This document shows, in pieces, positions 1 to 7,300 of a stretch of 13,041 bases of DNA. Every line of letters begins with the position of its first letter. Position 1 is the stretch's first letter. Position numbers and translations under genes: made by a program. The notes beneath the pieces were generated by a model that did not search any database, had not been told where the DNA came from, and saw only the letters and a list, made by a program, of their open reading frames with translations. This stretch comes from Armatimonadota bacterium (lineage in GTDB: Bacteria > Armatimonadota > JAAZEB01), in assembly GCA_012841485.1 (NCBI GenBank), contig DUUU01000275.1:1-13041 (forward strand). Direction: 5' to 3'.

Positions 1-855
1 CAGCGTCCGACCGAGGAGGATGAGGGCGATGATGGCTGCCGAGGTGTCGAAGTAGAGCGGGGCGTGACCTTCCGGCGCGACGGCGGTGGGGAAGAGCAGG
101 GCCACCAGGCTATAGAAGAAGGCGGCGCTCGTGCCAAACGCGATCAGCGTGCTCATGTTGGTGGTGCCGTGCCTGGCAGCGGCCCACGCCTGCGCGTAGA
201 AGCTGCCCCCCGCCCAGAACTGCACCGGCGTGGCCAGGGCGAGCATCAGCCATCCGGCCCACGCCGGGGGCGCGTGCCCGGGCCAGGGCACCATCGAAAG
301 GACCATCACCGCGGCGGCGGCGGGGAGACTGAAAAAGAGGCGCGAGCGCAGCCGGGAGAGCTCCTCCTCTTCCCATGGCACCGGCAGTGCCTCTTCCGGG
401 CGGACGGTTTCCAGCACCGTGTAGCCGGCCTTCTCAACCGCCTCCTCCAGGCGCGCTGGCTGGGTGCGCGCCGGGTCATAGCGGACCGTGGCCCGCTTGG
501 TCGCCAGGTTCACCTCGGCGTGGTGAACGCCGGGAACGCGCGAGAGTGCGCGCTCGATCCGGGCGACGCACGCGGCGCAGGTGATCCCGTCGATCTCCAG
601 CAGGATCCGCGCCTCGCCCGATGCCTCCTCTGCTCCCGCTCCTGCCACGCGTGCGCCATACCCGGCGTTCTCGATGCGCTGGATGAGATCGCTCTCCTCC
701 AGCCGGGCCGGATCATATTCGACCGACGCCTTCCCCGTAGCGAAGTTTACCGACGCCGCGCGGACGCCTTCAAGGCGCGAGAGTGACTTCTCGATTCGCG
801 CCGCGCAGGAGGCGCAGGTCATCCCGCTCAACTCAAGCTCTACGTGCTTTTGCAT
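1..855 (-). CDS. copA: Copper-translocating P1B-type ATPase, N-terminal part (cut by left window edge)
   Basis: This is the first 285 codons of a heavy-metal pump that would export Cu(I) across the inner membrane using ATP. Two heavy-metal-associated (HMA) domains lie in tandem at about residues 4-70 and 83-149. Each has its metal-binding pair: GMTCASC (C14, C17) and GITCAAC (C93, C96). A first membrane helix lies near 172-190 and a second near 200-217. A conserved CopA-like stretch then reads FYAQAW followed by NMSTLIAFGTSAAF (about 219-246), and a further helix begins near 270. The CPC ion motif, the DKTG phosphorylation site and the ATP-binding domains would lie beyond the edge. The start is well fixed, because an in-frame TAG lies only nine bases upstream of the ATG at 853-855. 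The Shine-Dalgarno match is weak. The nearest gene upstream on the same strand is the ABC1 kinase, 193 bp away. The family is certain; Cu(I) rather than another soft metal is inferred from the two HMA domains and the helix motifs. Confidence 0.95.
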   Translation of the reverse strand, partial: MQKHVELELSGMTCASCAARIEKSLSRLEGVRAASVNFATGKASVEYDPARLEESDLIQRIENAGYGARVAGAGAEEASGEARILLEIDGITCAACVARIERALSRVPGVHHAEVNLATKRATVRYDPARTQPARLEEAVEKAGYTVLETVRPEEALPVPWEEEELSRLRSRLFFSLPAAAAVMVLSMVPWPGHAPPAWAGWLMLALATPVQFWAGGSFYAQAWAAARHGTTNMSTLIAFGTSAAFFYSLVALLFPTAVAPEGHAPLYFDTSAAIIALILLGRTL

Positions 856-864
856 CCTGATCTA

Positions 865-894
865 ATTCTATCCCATCGCGGGAGAGAACGTCCA
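865..894 (-). promoter_or_regulatory. Possible sigma70-type promoter for the copper ATPase gene
   Basis: Read on the minus strand, TGGACG (889-894) and TAGAAT (865-870) are separated by 18 bases, like -35 and -10 boxes. Transcription would start within a few bases of the ATG at 855, giving a nearly leaderless message. That would fit the weak Shine-Dalgarno sequence. No clear CueR- or CsoR-type operator was recognised. This rests on sequence match by eye only. Confidence 0.25.
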
Positions 895-971
895 GCTGCC
901 CTGGGCGGCACTCCGGGCGGTGGGCCGAGAGTGCCGCATTTCCGGCAGAAGATGCGCTCGCCTCCGCCTCT

Positions 972-999
972 CATCCTTCCCGCGCGCCGGGGGAGGGTG
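972..999. other. Intergenic imperfect hairpin between ABC1 kinase and copper ATPase genes
   Basis: CATCCTTCCC (972-981) can pair with GGGGAGGGTG (990-999) over ten positions, two of them G-T, across an 8-base loop. The surrounding 193-bp gap is very GC-rich and has no convincing gene. As minus-strand RNA the two wobble pairs become A-C mismatches, so its value as a terminator for the kinase gene is doubtful. No T-run follows on either strand. Confidence 0.25.
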
Positions 1000-1048
1000 G
1001 GGGCTTCGCGCGTCGCTCCACCTGGCCGGCTCGGACCGGCGGCGCCGG

Positions 1049-2713
1049 CTAGCGCAGACTCCCGGATCGGAGGATGGCGACCAGGAGCCAGATGCCCATG
1101 ATCGCGGCGACGACGAAGGCGGCGAGGGCCACGACGGGGTAGCCGCGGATGAAGGGAGGCACGTCGGCGAGGGCGAAGAGCGCCGACCCCATGATGAGCG
1201 CGGCAACGACAAGCGAGTAGGAGATCCGATTCCCGATCCGATCCAGGTGCCGCATCATCTCATCGATCCCACGGTGCTCAAACTGTACGCTGAGATCACC
1301 TTCTGCCAGCTTCGTGAGGATCTGGTGGCTGCGGAAGGGGAAGGCGAAGAGGAACCGCTTGGCATCCTCAAAGACGCGGAAGAGGTCCAGGGAGAGCGTG
1401 TCCCACTGCAAGCGGTCGGCCATCGCACGCCCGAGGAAGCGACGTGCGGTGGCCAGGTAGTCATAGTCCGGATCCAGGCGCTTGGTGATCCCATCGATGT
1501 TGGCGAACACCTTCACCAGGAGGCCGAAGTTGCTGGGCATCTGCAGGCGGTGGACGGTGGCGACGCGCAGGGTATCGTTGAAGATCTGGCCGAGGTTCAC
1601 GTCACGCGCCGGGATGTCGTAGTAATGGCGCAACATGCGGTCGATATCGATGACGAAGCGCTTCCGATCGATGGGGCGTAGTGGCCGCCCGAGTTCGAGC
1701 ACCTCGTCGGCGAAGAGGCGGGAGTTCTGCTCCACAAAACTGATGAGCAGGCGGGTCACGCTGGCGCGCGTGCTCTCGTCGACGCGCGAGACCATGCCGA
1801 AATCGAGGAGGGCGATATGCCCTTCGGGGGTGACGATCAGGTTGCCGGGGTGTGGATCGGCGTGGAAGAAGCCGTCGATGAAGAACTGGTGCATGAAGGC
1901 ATTGCCCAGAGCCTCGGCGATCTCGCGCGGCTCGATCCCCGCCTCGCGGAGCGCCGCCACGTCTGTGATCTTGACGCCGCGGATTCGCTCCTGCGTGAGC
2001 ACGCGAGAGGTGGTCACGTCCCAGTAAACCTGAGGCACGCAAACCTGACGCTCGGTGCGCAGATTCTCGCGAATCCGATCCATGTTCCGACCCTCGCGCG
2101 TGTAATCTAGCTCCTCCCGCATGGTGAGGTGGAACTCCTCGACGAGGTCCACGATGTTGAGCACCCGCGCTAGCTCGAAGCGTTGCATGACAAAGTGGGC
2201 GGAGTTGCGGATGATCTCCATGTCGGTCTCGATGACCCGGCTGATGCCAGGGCGCTGGACCTTCACTACGACGGCCGTGCCACCTTTGAGGATGGCGGTG
2301 TGTGCCTGCCCGAGCGACGCAGCGGCGAGGGGGCGCTCGGAGAAGAACTCGAAGACCTCCGACAGCGGGCGGTGCAGCTCCTCCTCGATGACGGCGCGCA
2401 CCTTCTCGAAGGGGATAGCGGGAGCGGTGTCTTGCAGCTTGCTCAACTCCGCGAGGTAGCGCGGGTCCGTGATGAGATCCGGGCGCGTGCTGAGGAGCTG
2501 GCCGAGCTTCACGAAGGTGGGGCCCAGCTCTTCCATGGTGGCCCGCAGCTTGGATGCCGGATCCGGCACGGAGACGGGCTGGCGCAGGCGGCGAGGGACG
2601 AGGTGGCGCAGCCCGAGGGCATCAATGGCCGCGGGACCCATATTCCTGGCGATGGTGACGGCGACCTGGTACTGGCGTGCCAGGTGCCGGCGCCGGCGGG
2701 CGAAGAGACGCAT
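1049..2713 (-). CDS. ABC1/AarF/UbiB-family atypical protein kinase-like protein
   Basis: A full-length (554 aa) member of the ABC1 family (COG0661), a kinase-fold ATPase group. The family is linked to isoprenoid-quinone biosynthesis (UbiB in Proteobacteria, Coq8 in mitochondria) and to lipid homeostasis. Visible motifs in order: the family-specific KxGQ motif (K69-Q72), the alanine-rich loop AAASLGQ (130-136) that replaces the usual Gly-rich loop, the nucleotide-binding lysine in VVVKVQRPG (K151), the ExD motif (E201, D203), the catalytic loop HADPHPGN (284-291) and DFG (304-306). Two hydrophobic helices at about 499-516 and 526-548 close the protein, as in UbiB. The ATG at 2711-2713 follows GGAGGGT (2725-2731) with a rather long 11-base spacing. 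Orthology with ubiB itself is not shown, since no quinone-pathway gene lies nearby, so the symbol is left blank. All catalytic motifs look intact. Confidence 0.95.
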   Translation of the reverse strand: MRLFARRRRHLARQYQVAVTIARNMGPAAIDALGLRHLVPRRLRQPVSVPDPASKLRATMEELGPTFVKLGQLLSTRPDLITDPRYLAELSKLQDTAPAIPFEKVRAVIEEELHRPLSEVFEFFSERPLAAASLGQAHTAILKGGTAVVVKVQRPGISRVIETDMEIIRNSAHFVMQRFELARVLNIVDLVEEFHLTMREELDYTREGRNMDRIRENLRTERQVCVPQVYWDVTTSRVLTQERIRGVKITDVAALREAGIEPREIAEALGNAFMHQFFIDGFFHADPHPGNLIVTPEGHIALLDFGMVSRVDESTRASVTRLLISFVEQNSRLFADEVLELGRPLRPIDRKRFVIDIDRMLRHYYDIPARDVNLGQIFNDTLRVATVHRLQMPSNFGLLVKVFANIDGITKRLDPDYDYLATARRFLGRAMADRLQWDTLSLDLFRVFEDAKRFLFAFPFRSHQILTKLAEGDLSVQFEHRGIDEMMRHLDRIGNRISYSLVVAALIMGSALFALADVPPFIRGYPVVALAAFVVAAIMGIWLLVAILRSGSLR

Positions 2714-2853
2714 CCTCTTGTGTTACCCTCCAGGGAAAGACTAAGGAATCGTTCGGCGTCGCGCACGGCATGGCCTTCATCTGGCGTTGCCGCGGACGCG
2801 CGCGTGCGTCGGTACCACGGAGGAATGGAGACGGACACGGATGGGCCGGGTGC

Positions 2854-2880
2854 GTGCCCTGGGGCTGTGGGCGACACCCG
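2854..2880 (+). repeat. Direct repeat bordering intergenic repeat copy 1, left copy
   Basis: GTGCCCTGGGGCTG, then TG, then GGCGACACCCG. Apart from the extra TG it is identical to the right copy at 3017-3041. It sits immediately left of the 140-bp structured repeat. At 25-27 bp it is longer than usual insertion-sequence target duplications, so it may instead be part of a repeated module. Confidence 0.7.
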
Positions 2881-3020
2881 CGCGCGGAGCCGGAAGCCCC
2901 GTGCTGCTATATAGCAAAGCCCCTTCGGGGCTCTCCCTCCCAACCCGCCGCCGTTCTCGGGCACCCGGGCGTTTTGCCCAACCCAGCCCGGCAGGGCTTC
3001 GCTCACAAGCAGCGCGGTGC
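2881..3020 (+). repeat. Structured intergenic repeat, copy 1 (about 140 bp)
   Basis: It aligns along its whole length with 11959-12096, at roughly 75-80% identity by eye, in the same orientation. It opens with CGCGCGGAGC and closes with AAGCAGCGCGGTGC, as copy 2 does. The two ends form an imperfect terminal inverted repeat: GCCCCGTGCTGCT near the left end pairs with the AGCAGCGCGGTGC end with few mismatches. Inside are a perfect hairpin, AGCCCC-TTC-GGGGCT (2918-2932), and a second one, AGCCC-GGCA-GGGCT, near the right end. There is no coding content, so a MITE-like or REP-like element or a structured RNA are the main possibilities. Its right end lies 36 bp downstream of the zinc-ribbon gene's stop codon. 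Confidence 0.85.
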
Positions 3021-3041
3021 CCTGGGGCTGGGCGACACCCG
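3017..3041 (+). repeat. Direct repeat bordering intergenic repeat copy 1, right copy
   Basis: GTGCCCTGGGGCTG followed by GGCGACACCCG. It is the same as 2854-2880 without the inserted TG. Its first four bases overlap the end of repeat copy 1. The corresponding sequence beside repeat copy 2 is different, so this flank is specific to copy 1. Confidence 0.7.
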
Positions 3042-3056
3042 GGAGCGGATCGCCGG

Positions 3057-3629
3057 CTAGCGAGTCCAGTGAACGCGCGCCTGCCTGGAAGTGCCCATCG
3101 AATGATACTCGACGTGGCCTTTATAGGCCCGATAGAGGGCGCGACCCAGGCGCTGCGCCAACTTCTCGTTGGTGGTCGTCACCACGATCTCGTTGGTGTC
3201 CTCCTCAATCTCCATGACCCTCTCCAGGGGGTTGACGTTCCGGGCGCGCTCGTCCTCGTTGCGGATCAGATTGAGGATCTCCTGGCGGTGCTCCGGGATG
3301 AAGTCGCTCGAGAGGGTCACGATGCCCCCCGGTTGCCGGTCGCGGATCTTCTGGCAGGCGGGGCAGGTGACGTACTGAACCCCCTCGGTTCTCACCGCCT
3401 CCTCGTAAATCTTCGGATCTAGGCTCCACCGCTCGTTCTGATGCACGGCGTGGCATGTGCGGCAGATCACCGTTCCGGCGTAGCTCTCCTCGGGGATGTA
3501 CGGGTCTTCAAAATCCTGCACATTGCGGCGGATCGGCACCGTACCGCGCCGTCTCACGTTGGGGATGTTGGCCGAAGCCCTATCACTGCGTCCCGTGGCC
3601 ACAGGGCCTTGTCGCTTGCCGTTCGCCAC
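3057..3629 (-). CDS. Zinc-ribbon protein, BCAM0308 family (NMD3-like)
   Basis: A 190-residue soluble protein with no signal peptide or membrane helix. It matches the pattern of the little-studied BCAM0308 family. A basic, probably disordered N-terminus (1-35) precedes a zinc-binding site built from CRTC (C56, C59) and CPAC (C89, C92), with ACQKIRDRQPGG just after it. The conserved block EILNLIRNEDERARNVNP (117-134) follows, then an alpha/beta part with EIVVTTTNEKLAQRLGRAL (147-165). The four-cysteine layout and the C-terminal fold recall the archaeal and eukaryotic ribosome-export factor NMD3. An RNA- or ribosome-related role is therefore possible but unproven. The start is a GTG at 3627-3629, since the nearby upstream ATG is followed at once by TGA. 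A GAGAGG Shine-Dalgarno lies upstream. The family is fairly sure; the function is unknown. Confidence 0.85.
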   Translation of the reverse strand: MANGKRQGPVATGRSDRASANIPNVRRRGTVPIRRNVQDFEDPYIPEESYAGTVICRTCHAVHQNERWSLDPKIYEEAVRTEGVQYVTCPACQKIRDRQPGGIVTLSSDFIPEHRQEILNLIRNEDERARNVNPLERVMEIEEDTNEIVVTTTNEKLAQRLGRALYRAYKGHVEYHSMGTSRQARVHWTR

Positions 3630-3942
3630 TTCGTCACATCCTCTCTGTGCGATCCACGGTCATCCGATGAGATTCGCCGGCCACCGAGCGGGGCAGGCGC
3701 TCCTCCACAGTGATTCTTCCACGCCTACCCTCGCCTCAAACGGCAAGCGGCATGCTTCATGCGCTTATCAGGCAACCGGGTGAGCAGGCGCGCCGCGCAG
3801 CCTACGCGCTTTCTCAGGATCCTGAAGAGGCGAATGGGGGTGGTTGGCCTCGGGCGGGCTGGCGGCATTTGGCCGCGCTCTTGCTCGGGGAAACCGAAAC
3901 TGACGCGGGCGCGCAGTCGCTCGTGGGAGGGGGAGCCGGGTG
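3630..3942. other. 313-bp divergent intergenic region
   Basis: This separates the minus-strand zinc-ribbon gene from the plus-strand small membrane protein, so it should hold both promoters; no clear -35/-10 pair was picked. It contains a perfect 12-bp palindrome, TCAGGATCCTGA (3814-3825), a possible operator. It also contains GGGAGGGGGAG (3925-3935), a strong Shine-Dalgarno for the small membrane protein. A 77-codon open frame (GTG 3710 to TGA 3943) ends overlapping the next ATG as TGATG, but it has no Shine-Dalgarno and no recognisable sequence, so it is not called. Confidence 0.6.
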
Positions 3943-4248
3943 ATGGATATCTACTCAGAGGATGGCCCTAACGACCTGGAGGGCGCCGGGCCAGGTGGCG
4001 GCGCGGATATCGTCCGCGAGCAGGAGGCCGAGCCGACGCCCGGAAGCCGGCTGGGTCTGGCCGTGACGGTGGTACTTGCCGCACTCGTGCTTCTGGTTCC
4101 CGTGCTCTGGGCGGCTGGGGTGTACGCGGGCCTGGTCATCCGTCCGGGAGTGGGACCGGCAGCAACCGCGGGCTACCTTCTCCTGGTGATCCTCATCGCG
4201 GCAGGCGCCGCCCTCTATTTCTGGGCGCAGTTCCGCAAGAGCGGGTAG
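3943..4248 (+). CDS. Small two-helix membrane protein, unknown function
   Basis: A 101-residue protein not recognised as any named family. Residues 1-35 are acidic and glycine-rich, suggesting a cytosolic or disordered tail. Two strongly hydrophobic segments follow, at about 39-61 (rich in Leu, Val and Ala) and 74-94 (with YLLLVILIAAGAALYFW). A short positively charged end (RKSG) closes it. The ATG at 3943 is chosen over the GTG one codon upstream, because a near-perfect GGGAGGGGGAG at 3925-3935 gives 7-base spacing. It lies 92 bp upstream of the large secreted protein on the same strand and could share a transcript with it, although a stable hairpin stands between them. The hydrophobic pattern and ribosome site make it a likely real gene. 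Any role, such as a membrane anchor or regulator, would be a guess. Confidence 0.65.
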   Translation: MDIYSEDGPNDLEGAGPGGGADIVREQEAEPTPGSRLGLAVTVVLAALVLLVPVLWAAGVYAGLVIRPGVGPAATAGYLLLVILIAAGAALYFWAQFRKSG

Positions 4249-4285
4249 GATGCGGGCAGGCAGCGGCGAATCTCCTCATGTAAAC

Positions 4286-4320
4286 GGCGGGAGGCACCCG
4301 GCGCGAGAGCGCCCCCCGCC
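4286..4320 (+). promoter_or_regulatory. Nested GC-rich stem-loop with GNRA-type loop upstream of secreted protein gene
   Basis: GGCGC-GAGA-GCGCC (4300-4313) is a perfect 5-bp stem closed on a GAGA loop. It is enclosed by GGCGGG (4286-4291) pairing with CCCGCC (4315-4320). It ends six bases before the GGAGGGAG ribosome-binding site (4326-4333) of the next gene. It may act as a terminator for the small membrane protein gene, or as a leader structure that stabilises or tunes the downstream message. No T-run follows, which counts against a simple intrinsic terminator. Confidence 0.35.
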
Positions 4321-4340
4321 GCGATGGAGGGAGATCCCGA

Positions 4341-7300
4341 ATGCTGCGCCTGCTTGCCTTCCTCGTTCTCCTGCTCAGCACCGGCCCGGTGTTGGCCCAA
4401 GACGCCGTCCTCGTCGCCCCGCGCTGTCCCGATCCGCCTCCGAGTGTGGATGGTCGCCTGGGAGAGTGGCAGGCCTCTCGTTGGGGCCGCGTGATCGAGA
4501 CGCGCCAGCACGCCACCTTTGGCGCTGAACACTGGAAGGGCGCGGGCGATCTCAGCGCGCGAGTCTGGTTCGGCTGGGACGCTGCCAACCTCTACCTGGC
4601 TGCGGATGTGCGCGACGATGTGGTGGAACAGTCGCTTCGCGCTGGTGCTCTCTTTCGGGGCGATCATATCGAGCTGTTCGTGCGCACCCGCCCGGAGAGC
4701 CGGCCAGCAGAGCGGTTCACCGAGGAAGACTGGCAGTTCGGTTTCTCCCCCGGCAACTTCTCCTCTACGGGTGACCGGCTTGCGGATATCGCCCCGGAGG
4801 GGGTCGTCTTCTGGCCGGCCAACACCGCGGTCGAGGGGATGCGCGTCGCCGCGCTGCGCACCGAGGCGGGCTACACCTTGGAAGCCTCTATCCCTCTCGC
4901 TGCGCTCGGTGTGAAGCCGGAGGTGGGGCAGGAGCTCGCCGTGGAGGTGGCCATCTCGGATAGCGACGGCGGCAGCGGGCAGCAGACGCTGTTGACTCTG
5001 GCGACAGCGCCATGGAAACTGCGCGACCCCGGCCGGTTGCTTCCCCTTCGTTTCGCGGACGCGGCGGGGAATGCTCCGGCCCGCTCGGGCGCTGCGTTCT
5101 CCCTCTTCGCCGAGGCGCGGCTGGAGCCGGGCAAGGAAGAGCAGTGGCGGATCACCGTGCCGGATCCGGCCGAGGTGCCCGGGGGCAAGGATGCCGTGCT
5201 CGCAGTGAAGGCACGCCTGGAGTCGGCGAAGCTGGCGGGTGGCACGGGTGCCCTCCAGGTCTGGCTGAATGGCACCCTGCTCGATGAAACCCGGCTCGTC
5301 AGCCGCCCGAGGGTGATGCAGCGGGAGACTGGCGGCGCGCTGACGAGCTATGCTTTGGCTTTTGGCGCGTTCGTCTTCTACAGCCCCGACTACGAACAGG
5401 GCACGCGCGGTGGAACTCCGTACAGCGTCGTCGAGGGCGCGATGTATGACCTGGAGTTTCGGGCGGGCGACCTGCTGCGCGCGGGCGAGAATGAGGTGCG
5501 GATCCGTCATGGGCGGCCACAGATTCCCAATGCCCTTGTGCTGGCCGAGGCGCGCCTGAAGGCAGCGGGAAAGTCCTACGCCGTTGCCATCGAGCCGGAG
5601 GTGGCTCCCGAGGGCGAGCTGCCGGTGATCGTGCCGCAGAAGCTCCATCGCGTCTCCTATTCGGCCAGGATCGCGCGGGGTGGGGGAATCCACCTTCGCG
5701 TGGGGGGCGTGGACCTGGTCATCTCCTCTCGCTTCTCCCAGGAAGGGGGCGCGTGGAACGAGCTGGGCGACCGCTCGGCGGGCTTCGCAAAGGTGGGCGT
5801 CGTGGGCCTGACCGCGACCGCGACGGCGCGTGACTACACCCTCTCGCGCCGTATCACCCTGCGCGACGAGCTGATTGAGGTACACGACACGCTCGCCAAT
5901 ACAAGCGGGCGTGACATCGCCCTGATGATGCGCCATGAGGTGCCCGCGGCCGCGGTCAAGGCGCTCCGCCTGTCGGGTCTCCCGGTGCCGGCGCGCACCG
6001 GTTCTGCCGACGAGCCGGCGCACCCTACGATCTTCCTCGACCTGGGGCGGGCGGGCCTTGGCTTGATGGCGTTCGACGACGTCTTTCGGGTGCACTCCAC
6101 GGTCTACTGCCTGGGCGGAGTGGGCGGCCTCGCGGATAACCACTTCGTACTGGGGGCGGGCAAGAAGCACACGGCCATCTGGTGGATTCTCCCGCAGACG
6201 AAGCCGGACTATTTCGCGATGGTCAACGCCCTCCGTCGCGCGCAAGGGACCAACTTCACGCTCCCCTGGGGGTTTGCTTTCGTGCCGATGTACCAGAAGA
6301 CGCTGGAGCGAAAGCCCGAGGAGCTGGCGGCTTTCGCGCGCAACAAAGGCGCGCACGTCCTCTGCGGCACCATCCCAAAGCTGCCCAATGGGAAGTATGC
6401 GCACGGGACCGCCCTCCCGTCGGCGGATCTCCGCGTGCCGCGCGAGGTGCTGAAGGCGTTCAAAGCGGTGACGCCAGGCGCGCGCACGATGATGTACTAC
6501 CACACCTTCATCAGCACCGAGGACGACGCCCCGGCGAAGTACACGCAGGATGCGCTTCGCGATCCGTCCGGCAAGCAGTACGACTACGGGCAGAGCATCT
6601 ACCCGCTCTTCTACCCGACTCTGGAGAATGCCTATGGGCGGGCGATGCGCCAGAATGTTGAGATCCTCCTGGGGAAGGTTGGCGCCGAAGGGATCTACTG
6701 GGATGAGATGGAGTACAGCCGCTACCAGTACACCTATGGCGCGCCCTGGGATGGCGTCTCCGCCGATATCGACCCCAAGACTCACCAGGTGATTCGGAAG
6801 AAATCCTCTGTGGTGTTGCTCACCCAGCCGTTCAAGGTGGCCATCGCCAAAGGGCGGCTCCTTGACCGGGGCGTGCCGCTGATCGCCAATGGCCAGCCGC
6901 ATACGTGGACGATGACGCAGCTCCACTTCCCGCGCTTTGTGGAGACGGGGAGCCTCACCCACCTGGTGCGTAGCCATCTGTACTGCCCCATCGGGTTGGG
7001 CGACCACCTGACGGAGCGCACCGAGGCAGACGTGGCGCGCCAGGTTTGCGCGCACCTCGACTATGGGGCGCTTTACTACTGGTACTCCGGGCAGATCATG
7101 CCGACGCACCCCAACCTGACCTCGTTCATGTTCCCCTTCACGCCGGTAGAGCTGCAAGAGGGGTATGTGATCGGCAAGGAGCGGATCCTGGCCAACCGCT
7201 CGGGGCTCTACGGTTGGGATGATGCCTCGCGGCACGAGGTCCACATCTTTGACCGCGAGGGGCGCGAGACGACGAAGTTCCCGGCGCGCCAGGTGGAGCG

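Larger units (their letters stand above)
2714..3056. other. 343-bp intergenic region with structured repeat copy 1
   Basis: This lies between two minus-strand genes, the zinc-ribbon gene (stop at 3057) and the ABC1 kinase (start at 2713). It holds repeat copy 1 (2881-3020) and a pair of 25-27 bp direct repeats bordering it (2854-2880 and 3017-3041). The 140 bp next to the kinase start carries its likely promoter, but no convincing -35/-10 pair could be picked. Short open frames cross the region, including translations of the repeat itself, but none looks like a protein. Confidence 0.7.

Noticed and set aside
64..786. Plus-strand 240-codon frame at the left edge.
   Set aside because: It is antisense to the copper ATPase, whose two HMA domains and helices are unmistakable.
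920..1681. Plus-strand 253-codon frame rich in Glu, Gly and Val.
   Set aside because: It is antisense to the C-terminal part of the ABC1 kinase, with no recognisable domain.
2881..3020. The paired intergenic repeats considered as CRISPR or insertion-sequence remains.
   Set aside because: There is no short repeat-spacer periodicity, no cas gene and no transposase fragment. The two copies are single units 9 kb apart.
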